Assembly: GCA_029262715.1 (NCBI GenBank)
Contig: JAJCYX010000406.1
Coordinates: forward strand, 1-9,544
Direction: 5' to 3'
Source: Chloroflexota bacterium
GTDB lineage: Bacteria; Chloroflexota; Dehalococcoidia; Lucifugimonadales; Lucifugimonadaceae
DNA: 9,544 nucleotides
In this document: piece after piece, positions 1-6,183 of the stretch
Numbering within the stretch: the stretch's first letter is position 1
How the letters are laid out: every line of letters begins with the position of its first letter
The notes under the pieces: generated by a model
What the model saw: the letters and a program-made list of their open reading frames with translations, nothing else
The model's database searches: none
Told to the model about the DNA's origin: nothing
Translations under genes and position numbers: made by a program

Positions 1-549
1 CGTGGTCATGCTGGCGTCGCGCTACAAGAGATATTTAAAGCAGACAGAAACTACGCAGCAGGGTTCGTCGGCACCGTTGCCACCATCGCCAATGCAACCC
101 CGGACAGGTGCGATGCGAATACTGGCGAGCTGAGATCGATAGTGCGGGCTGGAGCGTCTGCGACGTTCGGTTCGGGCGCCGGGTTCGGCCACACCGGAGC
201 GGCCGAGGCAGCGCAGACCTGTCTGGATGTGGCTTACGCCGGGCTCGACGCTGCTCAACGCATCAATCGGGCTGTGGTTCTCATTGAGTCAGGTCCGGAT
301 ATTCCGGTGTCGCACATAGCGACAGTCATTTCGCGCATTGAGTCGAGGATTGGGATGGAAACCGAACTCCACACAGCTGTTCGCAGGACCCGCTTGCTCG
401 GGAGTAACATCCGGGTCTCGATCATTGGGTGCCTGCGTGAAACTAAGCGACCTGCCCTGTTCAGCCCGTTTCAAGCATCGCCCGTTATGCATAGCGGTGC
501 TGGTCGACATGGCCAGACAGCGAATCGATATCCCATTGCTCTGAACTAA
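1..549 (+). CDS. FtsZ/tubulin-like GTPase, C-terminal part (5' end outside window)
   Basis: An open frame runs from the left edge to the TAA at 547-549 (182 residues) with no internal stop. Residues about 13-144 follow the FtsZ C-terminal half: a segment like the T7 loop and the strand after it (RSIVRAGASATFGSG, 45-59), then GAAEAAQ, a hydrophobic strand (RAVVLIESGPDIPV), a helix, and a last strand IRVSIIG. Family knowledge: FtsZ polymerises with GTP to form the division ring, and T7-loop aspartates act on GTP of the neighbouring subunit. In my alignment the usual NxDFAD reads DANTGE (38-43), so the catalytic Asp positions become Asn and Glu. The 38-residue tail (145-182) shows no canonical conserved C-terminal peptide for FtsA/ZipA binding. 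I infer a divergent FtsZ paralogue rather than the main division protein. The GTP-binding half is outside the window, so nucleotide binding cannot be judged. Confidence 0.62.
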   Translation, partial: RGHAGVALQEIFKADRNYAAGFVGTVATIANATPDRCDANTGELRSIVRAGASATFGSGAGFGHTGAAEAAQTCLDVAYAGLDAAQRINRAVVLIESGPDIPVSHIATVISRIESRIGMETELHTAVRRTRLLGSNIRVSIIGCLRETKRPALFSPFQASPVMHSGAGRHGQTANRYPIALN

Positions 550-561
550 CGCCGTTATGCC

Positions 562-591
562 GCGCCGTTGGGACCGTAGATCCCTCGGCGC
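562..591. terminator. Compound hairpin after the FtsZ-like gene
   Basis: GCGCCG (562-567) pairs with CGGCGC (586-591), and inside it GGGA (570-573) pairs with TCCC (581-584) around a 7-nt loop, with a small TT/T internal bulge. It begins 12 nt after the FtsZ-like stop. All pairs are Watson-Crick, so it can form in RNA from either strand. No U-run follows, so it is not a classical intrinsic terminator. It may stabilise a 3' end or assist termination. Confidence 0.4.
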
Positions 592-595
592 TAGA

Positions 596-652
596 GATTG
601 CAGGTTGGGCGAGCGGACCATGCCCCCGATAACCCTCGCCCGACCTGCGATC
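596..652 (+). terminator. Long 18-bp stem-loop between convergent genes
   Basis: Arm 596-613 (GATTGCAGGTTGGGCGAG) pairs over its full length with arm 635-652 (CTCGCCCGACCTGCGATC), leaving a 21-nt loop. In plus-strand RNA there are 16 Watson-Crick and two G-U pairs, with no mismatch. In minus-strand RNA the two wobbles become A-C mismatches. The structure therefore looks better suited to the transcript of the FtsZ-like gene. The right arm touches the SDR stop codon (651-653). No T-run follows, so Rho-independent termination is uncertain. Confidence 0.5.
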
Positions 653-1463
653 ATCCGCTTGCACGCGGGCTGCCCAGATAGGTTCCGCCAGCGTTCATCG
701 CCAGGTTTCCGCCGTCCATTGGCAGCGCCATCCCCGTCACAAACGACGATGCGTCAGATGCAAGAAATATCGCCGGCCCTTTGATCTCTTCCGGCTCCCC
801 GAGCCTGTTCATCGGTATACCGCCAACAAAGGTGTCTTGTACCTCAGGCGTGGTTTTGACTCGGGCGCGCAGACCGTCGTTCCACACCTGTGCTGGCAAG
901 ATGCAGTTGACCCGTACGCCTCTCGCAGCCCATTCCGTGCTCAATTCCCGCGTCATCTGTATCACCGCTGCCATCGACATTCCATACGGCATGTGACCTC
1001 GGCCTAGCGAATTCCAGCCACCTATCGATCCGAAATTGATGATGCTGCCCTTGCCCTGCTTCAGCATCCGTCGCCCGGCTTCCTGGCACATTGCAAATCG
1101 GCCAAACACAAGATTCTGGAACACCTGTTGAACCTGTTCGACCGGCATTTCTTCAGGCGCGCCAGTTTCCCCCTCACCTGCTACGTTTCCGATCACATCA
1201 ATCCGCCCGAACTCCTGGTCAAGTAGCTTGAATGTCTCACGGATCTGCTCAAGGTCTGAGACGTCGGTCTGTTTAGCAATCGCCTTGCGACCCAGCCTTT
1301 CGATGTCACTGGCAGTCGCCTCAGCACCCGGCAGATTGATATCCAGCAGCAGCAAGTCCGCGCCAGCTTCGGCGAATCCAATCGCCATTTGACGGCCCAT
1401 TCCGCTTGCCGCTCCAGACACAACGGCAACTCTTCCTTCAAGGCTGAACAGCGGATGCGACAT
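651..1463 (-). CDS. Short-chain dehydrogenase/reductase-like protein lacking the catalytic lysine
   Basis: This is a 270-residue classical SDR by length and fold. The Rossmann nucleotide motif is SGAASGMG (16-23), Asp41 at the end of the second strand suggests NAD(H) preference, TDVSD is at 66-70, and GNVAG (92-96) replaces the usual NNAG. Asn117, Ser146 and Tyr160 of the catalytic tetrad are present, but the YxxxK motif reads YGMSM, so Met164 (ATG at 974-972) stands where Lys is expected. The C-terminal MDGGNL (249-254) matches the usual family ending. The start is the ATG at 1463 because AGAGGT lies 6 nt upstream and the N-terminus then begins just before the first strand. The open frame extends further up to 1601, but that would overlap the divergent gene and gives a non-SDR leader. 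Substrate is unknown. Without Lys it may be slow, altered or non-enzymatic. Confidence 0.88.
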   Translation of the reverse strand: MSHPLFSLEGRVAVVSGAASGMGRQMAIGFAEAGADLLLLDINLPGAEATASDIERLGRKAIAKQTDVSDLEQIRETFKLLDQEFGRIDVIGNVAGEGETGAPEEMPVEQVQQVFQNLVFGRFAMCQEAGRRMLKQGKGSIINFGSIGGWNSLGRGHMPYGMSMAAVIQMTRELSTEWAARGVRVNCILPAQVWNDGLRARVKTTPEVQDTFVGGIPMNRLGEPEEIKGPAIFLASDASSFVTGMALPMDGGNLAMNAGGTYLGSPRASG

Positions 1464-1469
1464 CTGGGT

Positions 1470-1475
1470 ACCTCT
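1470..1475 (-). promoter_or_regulatory. Ribosome binding site of the SDR gene
   Basis: On the minus strand AGAGGT lies 6 nt before the ATG at 1463. This good Shine-Dalgarno match decides the start in favour of 1463 over upstream in-frame candidates. Confidence 0.65.
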
Positions 1476-1531
1476 TTGCTGGCTAACAATGTGAGAATCG
1501 TCGCTGGATACTACGCCTAACCTGGCAATGT

Positions 1532-1536
1532 GAAGG
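1532..1536 (+). promoter_or_regulatory. Ribosome binding site for the TTG start of the methyltransferase
   Basis: GAAGG lies 9 nt before the TTG at 1546. An in-frame TGA at 1531-1533 excludes any start further upstream, so this site and the TTG form the best initiation unit. Confidence 0.55.
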
Positions 1537-1545
1537 CTTTTTCGA

Positions 1546-2331
1546 TTGAGACAGGCCACCCAGTACTCGATAGACCAGATCAAAGAGCTTGCGGCGATCA
1601 CGTCTCAGTGGCGAGGCTGGGACCTGCTGCAACTGAAGACTCGTCGCGCACCTGTGCCCTGGAGATTGCAAGATGCTGCTGCGGAGGTTCTGGCAGGCCG
1701 AGAATCGGTGCTGGACATGGGTTCTGGCGACGGTCGTGTGCTGGCATCTCTAGCAGATAGTTTCATGCGCGGTATCGGAGTAGACGTATCAAAAACTCGC
1801 GTTGACCGGGCACGACTTTCGCTGCCTATGAAGCTTCGGATGCGAGTTCACTTCACTCGCGCTTCCGCACACGCTGTGCCCGCCCCTGACGCAACATTCC
1901 AGATGGTGCTCAACCGTCATGCACCGCTGTTTCCGGAGGAGATTGATCGAGTTCTGATACCGGGCGGAGTGTTTCTGACTCAGCAGATCGGTGAGCAGAA
2001 TGCCAGGGCTATCACTGGCGCTTTCGACGAGGCACGCGGCACCGCTGTGGGCTCTCGTGCCGGGTTGCAGGAGAACCAGCTCCCGCGCACTTTCGAAGTG
2101 CTTTCATCAAGTGGCTATGAGGTGCTAAAGCATGAGCAGTACGACGTGCCGTTTGTGTTTGGCGACGCCGCATCACTATTGTTCTGGATGCAAGCAGTTC
2201 CGGTTCCGCACGACTTTGACATCGAGCGTGACGCCGAAACGGTCCTGGAAATCCTGGACCACATCGCAACACCAAACGGCATAGTCACAAACGAACACAG
2301 GGAACTGTTGGTCATGAGGAAGCCGGAGTGA
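1546..2331 (+). CDS. Class I SAM-dependent methyltransferase
   Basis: This 261-residue protein has a Rossmann methyltransferase core. Motif I is SVLDMGSGDGRV (54-65), the glycine loop that holds S-adenosylmethionine. An acidic residue, Asp80, ends the second strand (GIGVDVS) where it would bind the ribose. The motif IV region is DATFQMVLNRH (115-125), followed by the post-core strand RVLIPGGVFLTQQIG (135-149). The N-terminal 50 residues are helical with a conserved-looking WDLLQLK (25-31), and the C-terminal 100 residues form a variable, probably substrate-binding part. No membrane segment is visible. The start is TTG at 1546, supported by GAAGG upstream and a blocking in-frame stop. It is transcribed divergently from the SDR gene and converges on carB with an 18-nt gap. 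The substrate cannot be told; small-molecule or tRNA/protein targets are all possible. Confidence 0.85.
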   Translation: MRQATQYSIDQIKELAAITSQWRGWDLLQLKTRRAPVPWRLQDAAAEVLAGRESVLDMGSGDGRVLASLADSFMRGIGVDVSKTRVDRARLSLPMKLRMRVHFTRASAHAVPAPDATFQMVLNRHAPLFPEEIDRVLIPGGVFLTQQIGEQNARAITGAFDEARGTAVGSRAGLQENQLPRTFEVLSSSGYEVLKHEQYDVPFVFGDAASLLFWMQAVPVPHDFDIERDAETVLEILDHIATPNGIVTNEHRELLVMRKPE

Positions 2332-2341
2332 GCCGGTGTGA
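2322..2341 (+). repeat. Imperfect 10-bp tandem repeat at the methyltransferase stop
   Basis: GCCGGAGTGA (2322-2331) is followed directly by GCCGGTGTGA (2332-2341), with one difference. The first copy contains the methyltransferase TGA and the second supplies another TGA immediately downstream. It fills much of the convergent gap to carB. No clear terminator hairpin was seen here for either gene. Confidence 0.5.
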
Positions 2342-2349
2342 GATGACCT

Positions 2350-5300
2350 CTACCCGTCCAGATACTCCGCAAGCCTCTTGATGTTGTACTGTGGCTGATC
2401 GCCGTGAATGGCCTCGACGGCACATCGGGCTGTGTCCAGCGAAGTGAAACATGGAATGCGCTGTTCGGCCGCAGAACGGCGGATGTGAAAGCCATCCTGC
2501 AACGTCTGCCGGTCCCCGGTCACGGTATTGACCACGGCAGAGACCGTTCCATCCTCGATAATGTCAACAACGGTCGGGCCATCGCCTGCAAGCCGTTTCT
2601 CAACCTCTGTAACAGGAAGACCCAGCGTACGGATCATCGCAGCGGTTCCGGCTGTTGCGTAGATACCAAACCCGGCTTCTATTAGCTGCCGGGCAAGTCC
2701 CGGGGCATCCGCTTTATCCCCATCAGCGACACTCAAAAGTATGTTGCTTGAAGGTTTCAGGTCCAGGCTCGAGGCGATAAGAGCCTTGGCAACCGCTCCG
2801 TTGAAGTCGGTATCAATGCCCATCACCTCACCTGTCGACTTCATCTCAGGACCGAGGAATGTGTCGACGCCAACCAGCTTTGACATTGAGAACACCGGCG
2901 CCTTGACGGCTATCAGGTTCTTCTTTGGAGCTAGTCCCGGCTTCAGGCCATACTCGGCCGCAGCCTCAGCAAGAGATTTGCCACGCATCACGTTCACCGC
3001 GAGCCGCACCATGGGGACACGAGTGATCTTAGAAATAAACGGAATGGTGCGGGAAGACCGTGGGTTGACCTCAATGATGTAGACCTCAGGCGGGCTGTCA
3101 AAGCCATTCGATCTGAAGCGGTTTGCGGTATCGAAACCGCGGTACGCGCCCCCGCCGGTGATGACGAACTGAATGTTCATCAGCCCTTTGACCCCGAGAG
3201 CCTGTCCGATACGTCGGGTGTAGTCGACAATGGTGTCCACTTCGGCATCGGTCAAGGACTGCGCCGGGTAAACGGCCATCGAGTCCCCCGAGTGGACTCC
3301 GGCCCGTTCAATATGCTGCATGATGCCGGGGATCAGGACATCCTCTCCGTCACAGACCGCATCCACTTCAACCTCTACGCCCTCCATGTAACGGTCTATC
3401 AGAACCGTCTGGTTAGGCGATGCGGCGATAGCTGTTTCGAAGAAGCGAACAAGCTCTGACGAGTTCTGCACGATCTCCATCGCCCTGCCACCAAGCACAT
3501 ATGACGGACGAACCAAGACCGGATAGCCGATATTAGAGGCAATCTGTAATGCCTGTTCAGAGTCGCGGGCAACGCCACCCGGTGGCAGCGGAATGCCGTG
3601 ACGGGACGCTATCTCCTCGAAACGCCCGCGGTCTGTTGCTGCGTCGATAACCGAGGGCTCGGAGCCAAGCACAGGTAACCCGGCCACACCGAGCGACTGT
3701 GAAAGGTTGATCGCAGTCTGGCCTCCGAACTGGACCATAGACGGAGGCAGTTCGCCAGCACCCGCCTCGTTTTCGATGATGTCTCGAACGCTCTCTTCGT
3801 CCAGCGGCTCGAAATACAAGCGGTCAGACGTATCGAAATCGGTCGAGACCGTCTCCGGGTTTGAGTTGATCATCACGGCCTTGGCGCCCGACTCCTGTAG
3901 CGCCCATGCGGCGTGGACCGAACAGTAGTCGAACTCAATTCCCTGGCCAATTCGGATGGGCCCGCTACCAAGCACTATTGCCGAATCACCGGGCTCAGGC
4001 AGCGCCTCGTTCTCCTGTTCGTAGGTTGAGTAGAAGTAAGGAGTCACCGCCTCGAACTCCCCGGCACATGTGTCCACCATTTTGTAGACAGGTGTGATCT
4101 CCCACTCTTTACGCAGTTCACGGACCTGCTCCGGGAGGCGGTCTGCAAGCGTCGCAATCTCTGCGTCTGGGAAACCGAGCCGTTTGGCGGAACGCATCAG
4201 CGCTGGCGTCAGGTCTTCACTCAGCAGCCGTCGCTCCATGCTCACGATTCGGTCAAGCGCACGGGTGAACCACGGATCAACGCCCGTAGTCTGCGAAACC
4301 TCTTCAGCTGTCGCGCCTCGTCTAATCGTTGCCATCAGTTTCCACAAGCGGTCATCGTCCGCGGTCAAATCTGGCGGTCCATCATTTGCCCATGAAGGGT
4401 CTTCCCAGAGCAACGATCCGCGGCCATTCTCCAGAGACCTGACCGCTTTCTGAAGCGCTGCCTCAAATCCGCGGTCGATCGCCATCACCTCACCGGTTGC
4501 CTTCATCTGGGTTCCGAGAGAACGATCACCGGTTGGAAACTTGTCGAACGGCCAGCGCGGAATCTTCACGACGCAGTAGTCGAGCGCCGGTTCAAACGCA
4601 GCGGTGGTCTTCTGTGTCACGGCGTTTGGGATCTCGTCCAGCGTCTTGCCAAAGGCAATCTTGGCTGCAACGCGAGCGATCGGATAGCCGGTAGCTTTTG
4701 AGGCAAGCGCGGATGACCTGCTGACCCTGGGGTTGACCTCGATCACGTAGTACATTGGGCCGTCGTGGTCGATGGGCGGAATTGTCGCTTCGACCTCTCG
4801 CCCTGGGCGATAGGCCAGTTGAACGTTGCAGCCGCCTTCTATTCCGAGACCTGTGATGATGTTCAGTGAAGCCGTGCGAAGCCGTTGGTAGTCCTTGTCG
4901 TTGAGTGTCTGGCTCGGAGCAACCACGATAGAGTCTCCGGTGTGGACGCCCATCGGGTCGAGGTTTTCCATGTTGCAGACGGTGATTACGTTGCCAGCGC
5001 CGTCACGCATCACCTCGTACTCAACCTCTTTCCAGCCGAGCAGAGACTTTTCTATCAACACCTGGTTGACTCGGGAAGCGGATATTCCTGAGTGTGCGAT
5101 ACGCCTGAGCTGCTCTTCATCGGTTGCAACACCGCCGCCGGTGCCACCGAGGGTGTAAGCGGGCCTGACAACTACCGGATACCCAATCTTCGCTGCAGCG
5201 CTAACCGCGTCTTCCACGTTTTCCACAGCTTCTGAGGGTGGAACCGGCTCGTCGAGCTCCGCCATCAACTCCCTGAACAGGTCGCGGTCTTCCGCCTTTT

Positions 5301-5664
5301 CAATACTGGCAATCGGAGTGCCCAGAACTCTGACGTTGTACTTTTCGAGAATTCCAGCCTTTTCGAGTTCGACAGCAAGGTTTAGCCCCGTTTGGCCTCC
5401 CATTGTGCCGAGAATGCCATCAGGCCTTTCGCGCTCGATGATACGTTCCAGCACGGGGACGGTTAGTGGCTCGATGTAGATGTGGTCGGCCACGTCTTCG
5501 TCGGTCATGATCGTGGCTGGATTCGAGTTGACGAGCACAACCTCTACGCCCTCTTCACGCAGAGATTTGCACGCCTGCGTGCCGGCATAATCGAACTCAG
5601 CCGCCTGACCGATGATGATCGGCCCAGAGCCAATCACGAGAACTTTCTTGGGGGGGGGTGTCAT
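2350..5664 (-). CDS. carB: Carbamoyl-phosphate synthase large subunit
   Basis: CarB makes carbamoyl phosphate from bicarbonate, ammonia and two ATP, taking ammonia from CarA. It supplies both pyrimidine and arginine synthesis. The 1104 residues show the full duplicated architecture. The first carboxyphosphate half (about 1-400) has GSGPIIIGQAAEFDYAG, NSNPATIMTD and EVNPRVSRSSALASKATG. The oligomerisation part spans about 401-550. The second half (about 551-935) has GSGPIRIGQGIEFDY, NSNPETVSTD and EVNPRSSRTIPFISK. The C-terminal MGS-like allosteric domain (about 975-1104) has Thr1004, Thr1007 and Lys1023 at positions used for UMP/IMP/ornithine effectors in E. coli. The protein is about 30 residues longer than E. 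coli CarB, mostly from extra loops at 286-304 and 837-859. The start is the ATG at 5664, which overlaps the preceding stop as ATGA; the usual CarB N-terminus then follows. A C9 tract covers codons 3-5. It is the last gene of the operon. Confidence 0.97.
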   Translation of the reverse strand: MTPPPKKVLVIGSGPIIIGQAAEFDYAGTQACKSLREEGVEVVLVNSNPATIMTDEDVADHIYIEPLTVPVLERIIERERPDGILGTMGGQTGLNLAVELEKAGILEKYNVRVLGTPIASIEKAEDRDLFRELMAELDEPVPPSEAVENVEDAVSAAAKIGYPVVVRPAYTLGGTGGGVATDEEQLRRIAHSGISASRVNQVLIEKSLLGWKEVEYEVMRDGAGNVITVCNMENLDPMGVHTGDSIVVAPSQTLNDKDYQRLRTASLNIITGLGIEGGCNVQLAYRPGREVEATIPPIDHDGPMYYVIEVNPRVSRSSALASKATGYPIARVAAKIAFGKTLDEIPNAVTQKTTAAFEPALDYCVVKIPRWPFDKFPTGDRSLGTQMKATGEVMAIDRGFEAALQKAVRSLENGRGSLLWEDPSWANDGPPDLTADDDRLWKLMATIRRGATAEEVSQTTGVDPWFTRALDRIVSMERRLLSEDLTPALMRSAKRLGFPDAEIATLADRLPEQVRELRKEWEITPVYKMVDTCAGEFEAVTPYFYSTYEQENEALPEPGDSAIVLGSGPIRIGQGIEFDYCSVHAAWALQESGAKAVMINSNPETVSTDFDTSDRLYFEPLDEESVRDIIENEAGAGELPPSMVQFGGQTAINLSQSLGVAGLPVLGSEPSVIDAATDRGRFEEIASRHGIPLPPGGVARDSEQALQIASNIGYPVLVRPSYVLGGRAMEIVQNSSELVRFFETAIAASPNQTVLIDRYMEGVEVEVDAVCDGEDVLIPGIMQHIERAGVHSGDSMAVYPAQSLTDAEVDTIVDYTRRIGQALGVKGLMNIQFVITGGGAYRGFDTANRFRSNGFDSPPEVYIIEVNPRSSRTIPFISKITRVPMVRLAVNVMRGKSLAEAAAEYGLKPGLAPKKNLIAVKAPVFSMSKLVGVDTFLGPEMKSTGEVMGIDTDFNGAVAKALIASSLDLKPSSNILLSVADGDKADAPGLARQLIEAGFGIYATAGTAAMIRTLGLPVTEVEKRLAGDGPTVVDIIEDGTVSAVVNTVTGDRQTLQDGFHIRRSAAEQRIPCFTSLDTARCAVEAIHGDQPQYNIKRLAEYLDG
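5650..5658 (-). repeat. C9 homopolymer in codons 3-5 of carB
   Basis: The coding strand reads ATG ACA then nine C, then AAG AAA, encoding Met-Thr-Pro-Pro-Pro-Lys-Lys. Losing one C gives a TGA at codon 10; gaining one gives a TGA at codon 23. The frame is intact at nine. Tracts of this length are known hot spots for replication and transcription slippage. Confidence 0.9.
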
Positions 5665-6176
5665 GTACCGACCAATACTCCGATGATGGTGAAAATCGCC
5701 GCAATGAAATACACTATTGCGGCTGTCTTGGAGAGGAACGCTCGCCACTTGATACGCGCTAAAATTGCGTAAATGCTCTTTAAAACAACTCCGGTCCAGT
5801 AGAACGGGTTCGAAATGACGTACAGATCGTGTGAGCCCAAACCATTTTTCGTTCCAGCTCCTTTCGAATTCTGAACATCTCCAATTCTTGTGATTAATTC
5901 ATCCCTGATAATCGCTAAGTCCGTGGTCCTAGAAAATACTTCTTGATTCAGGCCGCTCCACGCCGTTTTAACCATTCCAAATTGTTGGTAGTTGAGATCT
6001 CCGAGGTGCTGCATCGCCCTAGATCGGCCAGACAGTAGCTTGCGTCGAATTTGCTCTGCTTCAACCAGTTTTTCACGACTAGGTGTTAGTGAGATTTCAA
6101 GTTCTTGCGCAATCGCGTAAAACCGCTCGACATTCTCCAAGTACCCGTTTAGGAATATGAAATCATCGTTCGACAT
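5661..6176 (-). CDS. Hypothetical tail-anchored membrane protein inserted between carA and carB
   Basis: I do not recognise a family for this 171-residue protein. Residues 1-100 are polar and helix-prone, with charged heptad-like stretches around 12-48 and 77-100. A Gly/Lys/Asn-rich linker follows at 103-115 and a semi-hydrophobic stretch at 117-141. A basic segment RIKWRAFLSK (141-150) comes just before one strong hydrophobic helix (151-170, TAAIVYFIAAIFTIIGVLVG) that ends one residue before the stop. This pattern predicts a cytoplasmic domain held to the membrane by a C-terminal tail anchor; no signal peptide is seen. The ATG at 6176 starts 7 nt after the carA stop, and the TGA overlaps the carB ATG, so it is co-transcribed and probably coupled to carB. 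Its GC is about 45% by hand count, well under its neighbours, which suggests later acquisition. A link to carbamoyl phosphate synthase is possible only by position. Confidence 0.72.
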   Translation of the reverse strand: MSNDDFIFLNGYLENVERFYAIAQELEISLTPSREKLVEAEQIRRKLLSGRSRAMQHLGDLNYQQFGMVKTAWSGLNQEVFSRTTDLAIIRDELITRIGDVQNSKGAGTKNGLGSHDLYVISNPFYWTGVVLKSIYAILARIKWRAFLSKTAAIVYFIAAIFTIIGVLVGT

Positions 6177-6183
6177 GGATTCT

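Larger units (their letters stand above)
1464..1545. promoter_or_regulatory. Divergent intergenic region with direct repeat
   Basis: These 82 nt separate the divergent SDR and methyltransferase genes and must hold any promoters specific to either. Two copies of a CTGGC...AATGTGA element lie in the same orientation: 1479-1494 (with TAAC inserted) and 1522-1533; the AATGTGA cores are 39 nt apart. A weak minus-strand promoter may be TTCACA with TAGTAT at a 15-nt spacing; no convincing plus-strand -35/-10 pair was seen. The repeats could bind a regulator of both genes, but this rests on sequence alone. Confidence 0.3.

Noticed and set aside
289..654. Minus-strand open frame of 121 codons opposite the FtsZ-like gene
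   Set aside because: It is antisense to a frame with clear FtsZ-domain similarity, has no recognisable motif and overlaps the hairpin and the SDR stop region.
1464..1601. Possible 46-residue N-terminal extension of the SDR
   Set aside because: It would overlap the methyltransferase start, has no SDR-like content, and the ATG at 1463 has a good ribosome binding site.
2741..3082. Plus-strand open frame of 113 codons antisense to carB (others similar at 4094-4453)
   Set aside because: It lies fully inside carB, whose protein is conserved throughout; composition is Arg/Ser-rich as expected for a shadow frame.
5665..5748. Possible 28-residue N-terminal extension of CarB
   Set aside because: It is the other-frame reading of the transmembrane region of the small gene; the usual CarB N-terminus begins right after the ATG at 5664.
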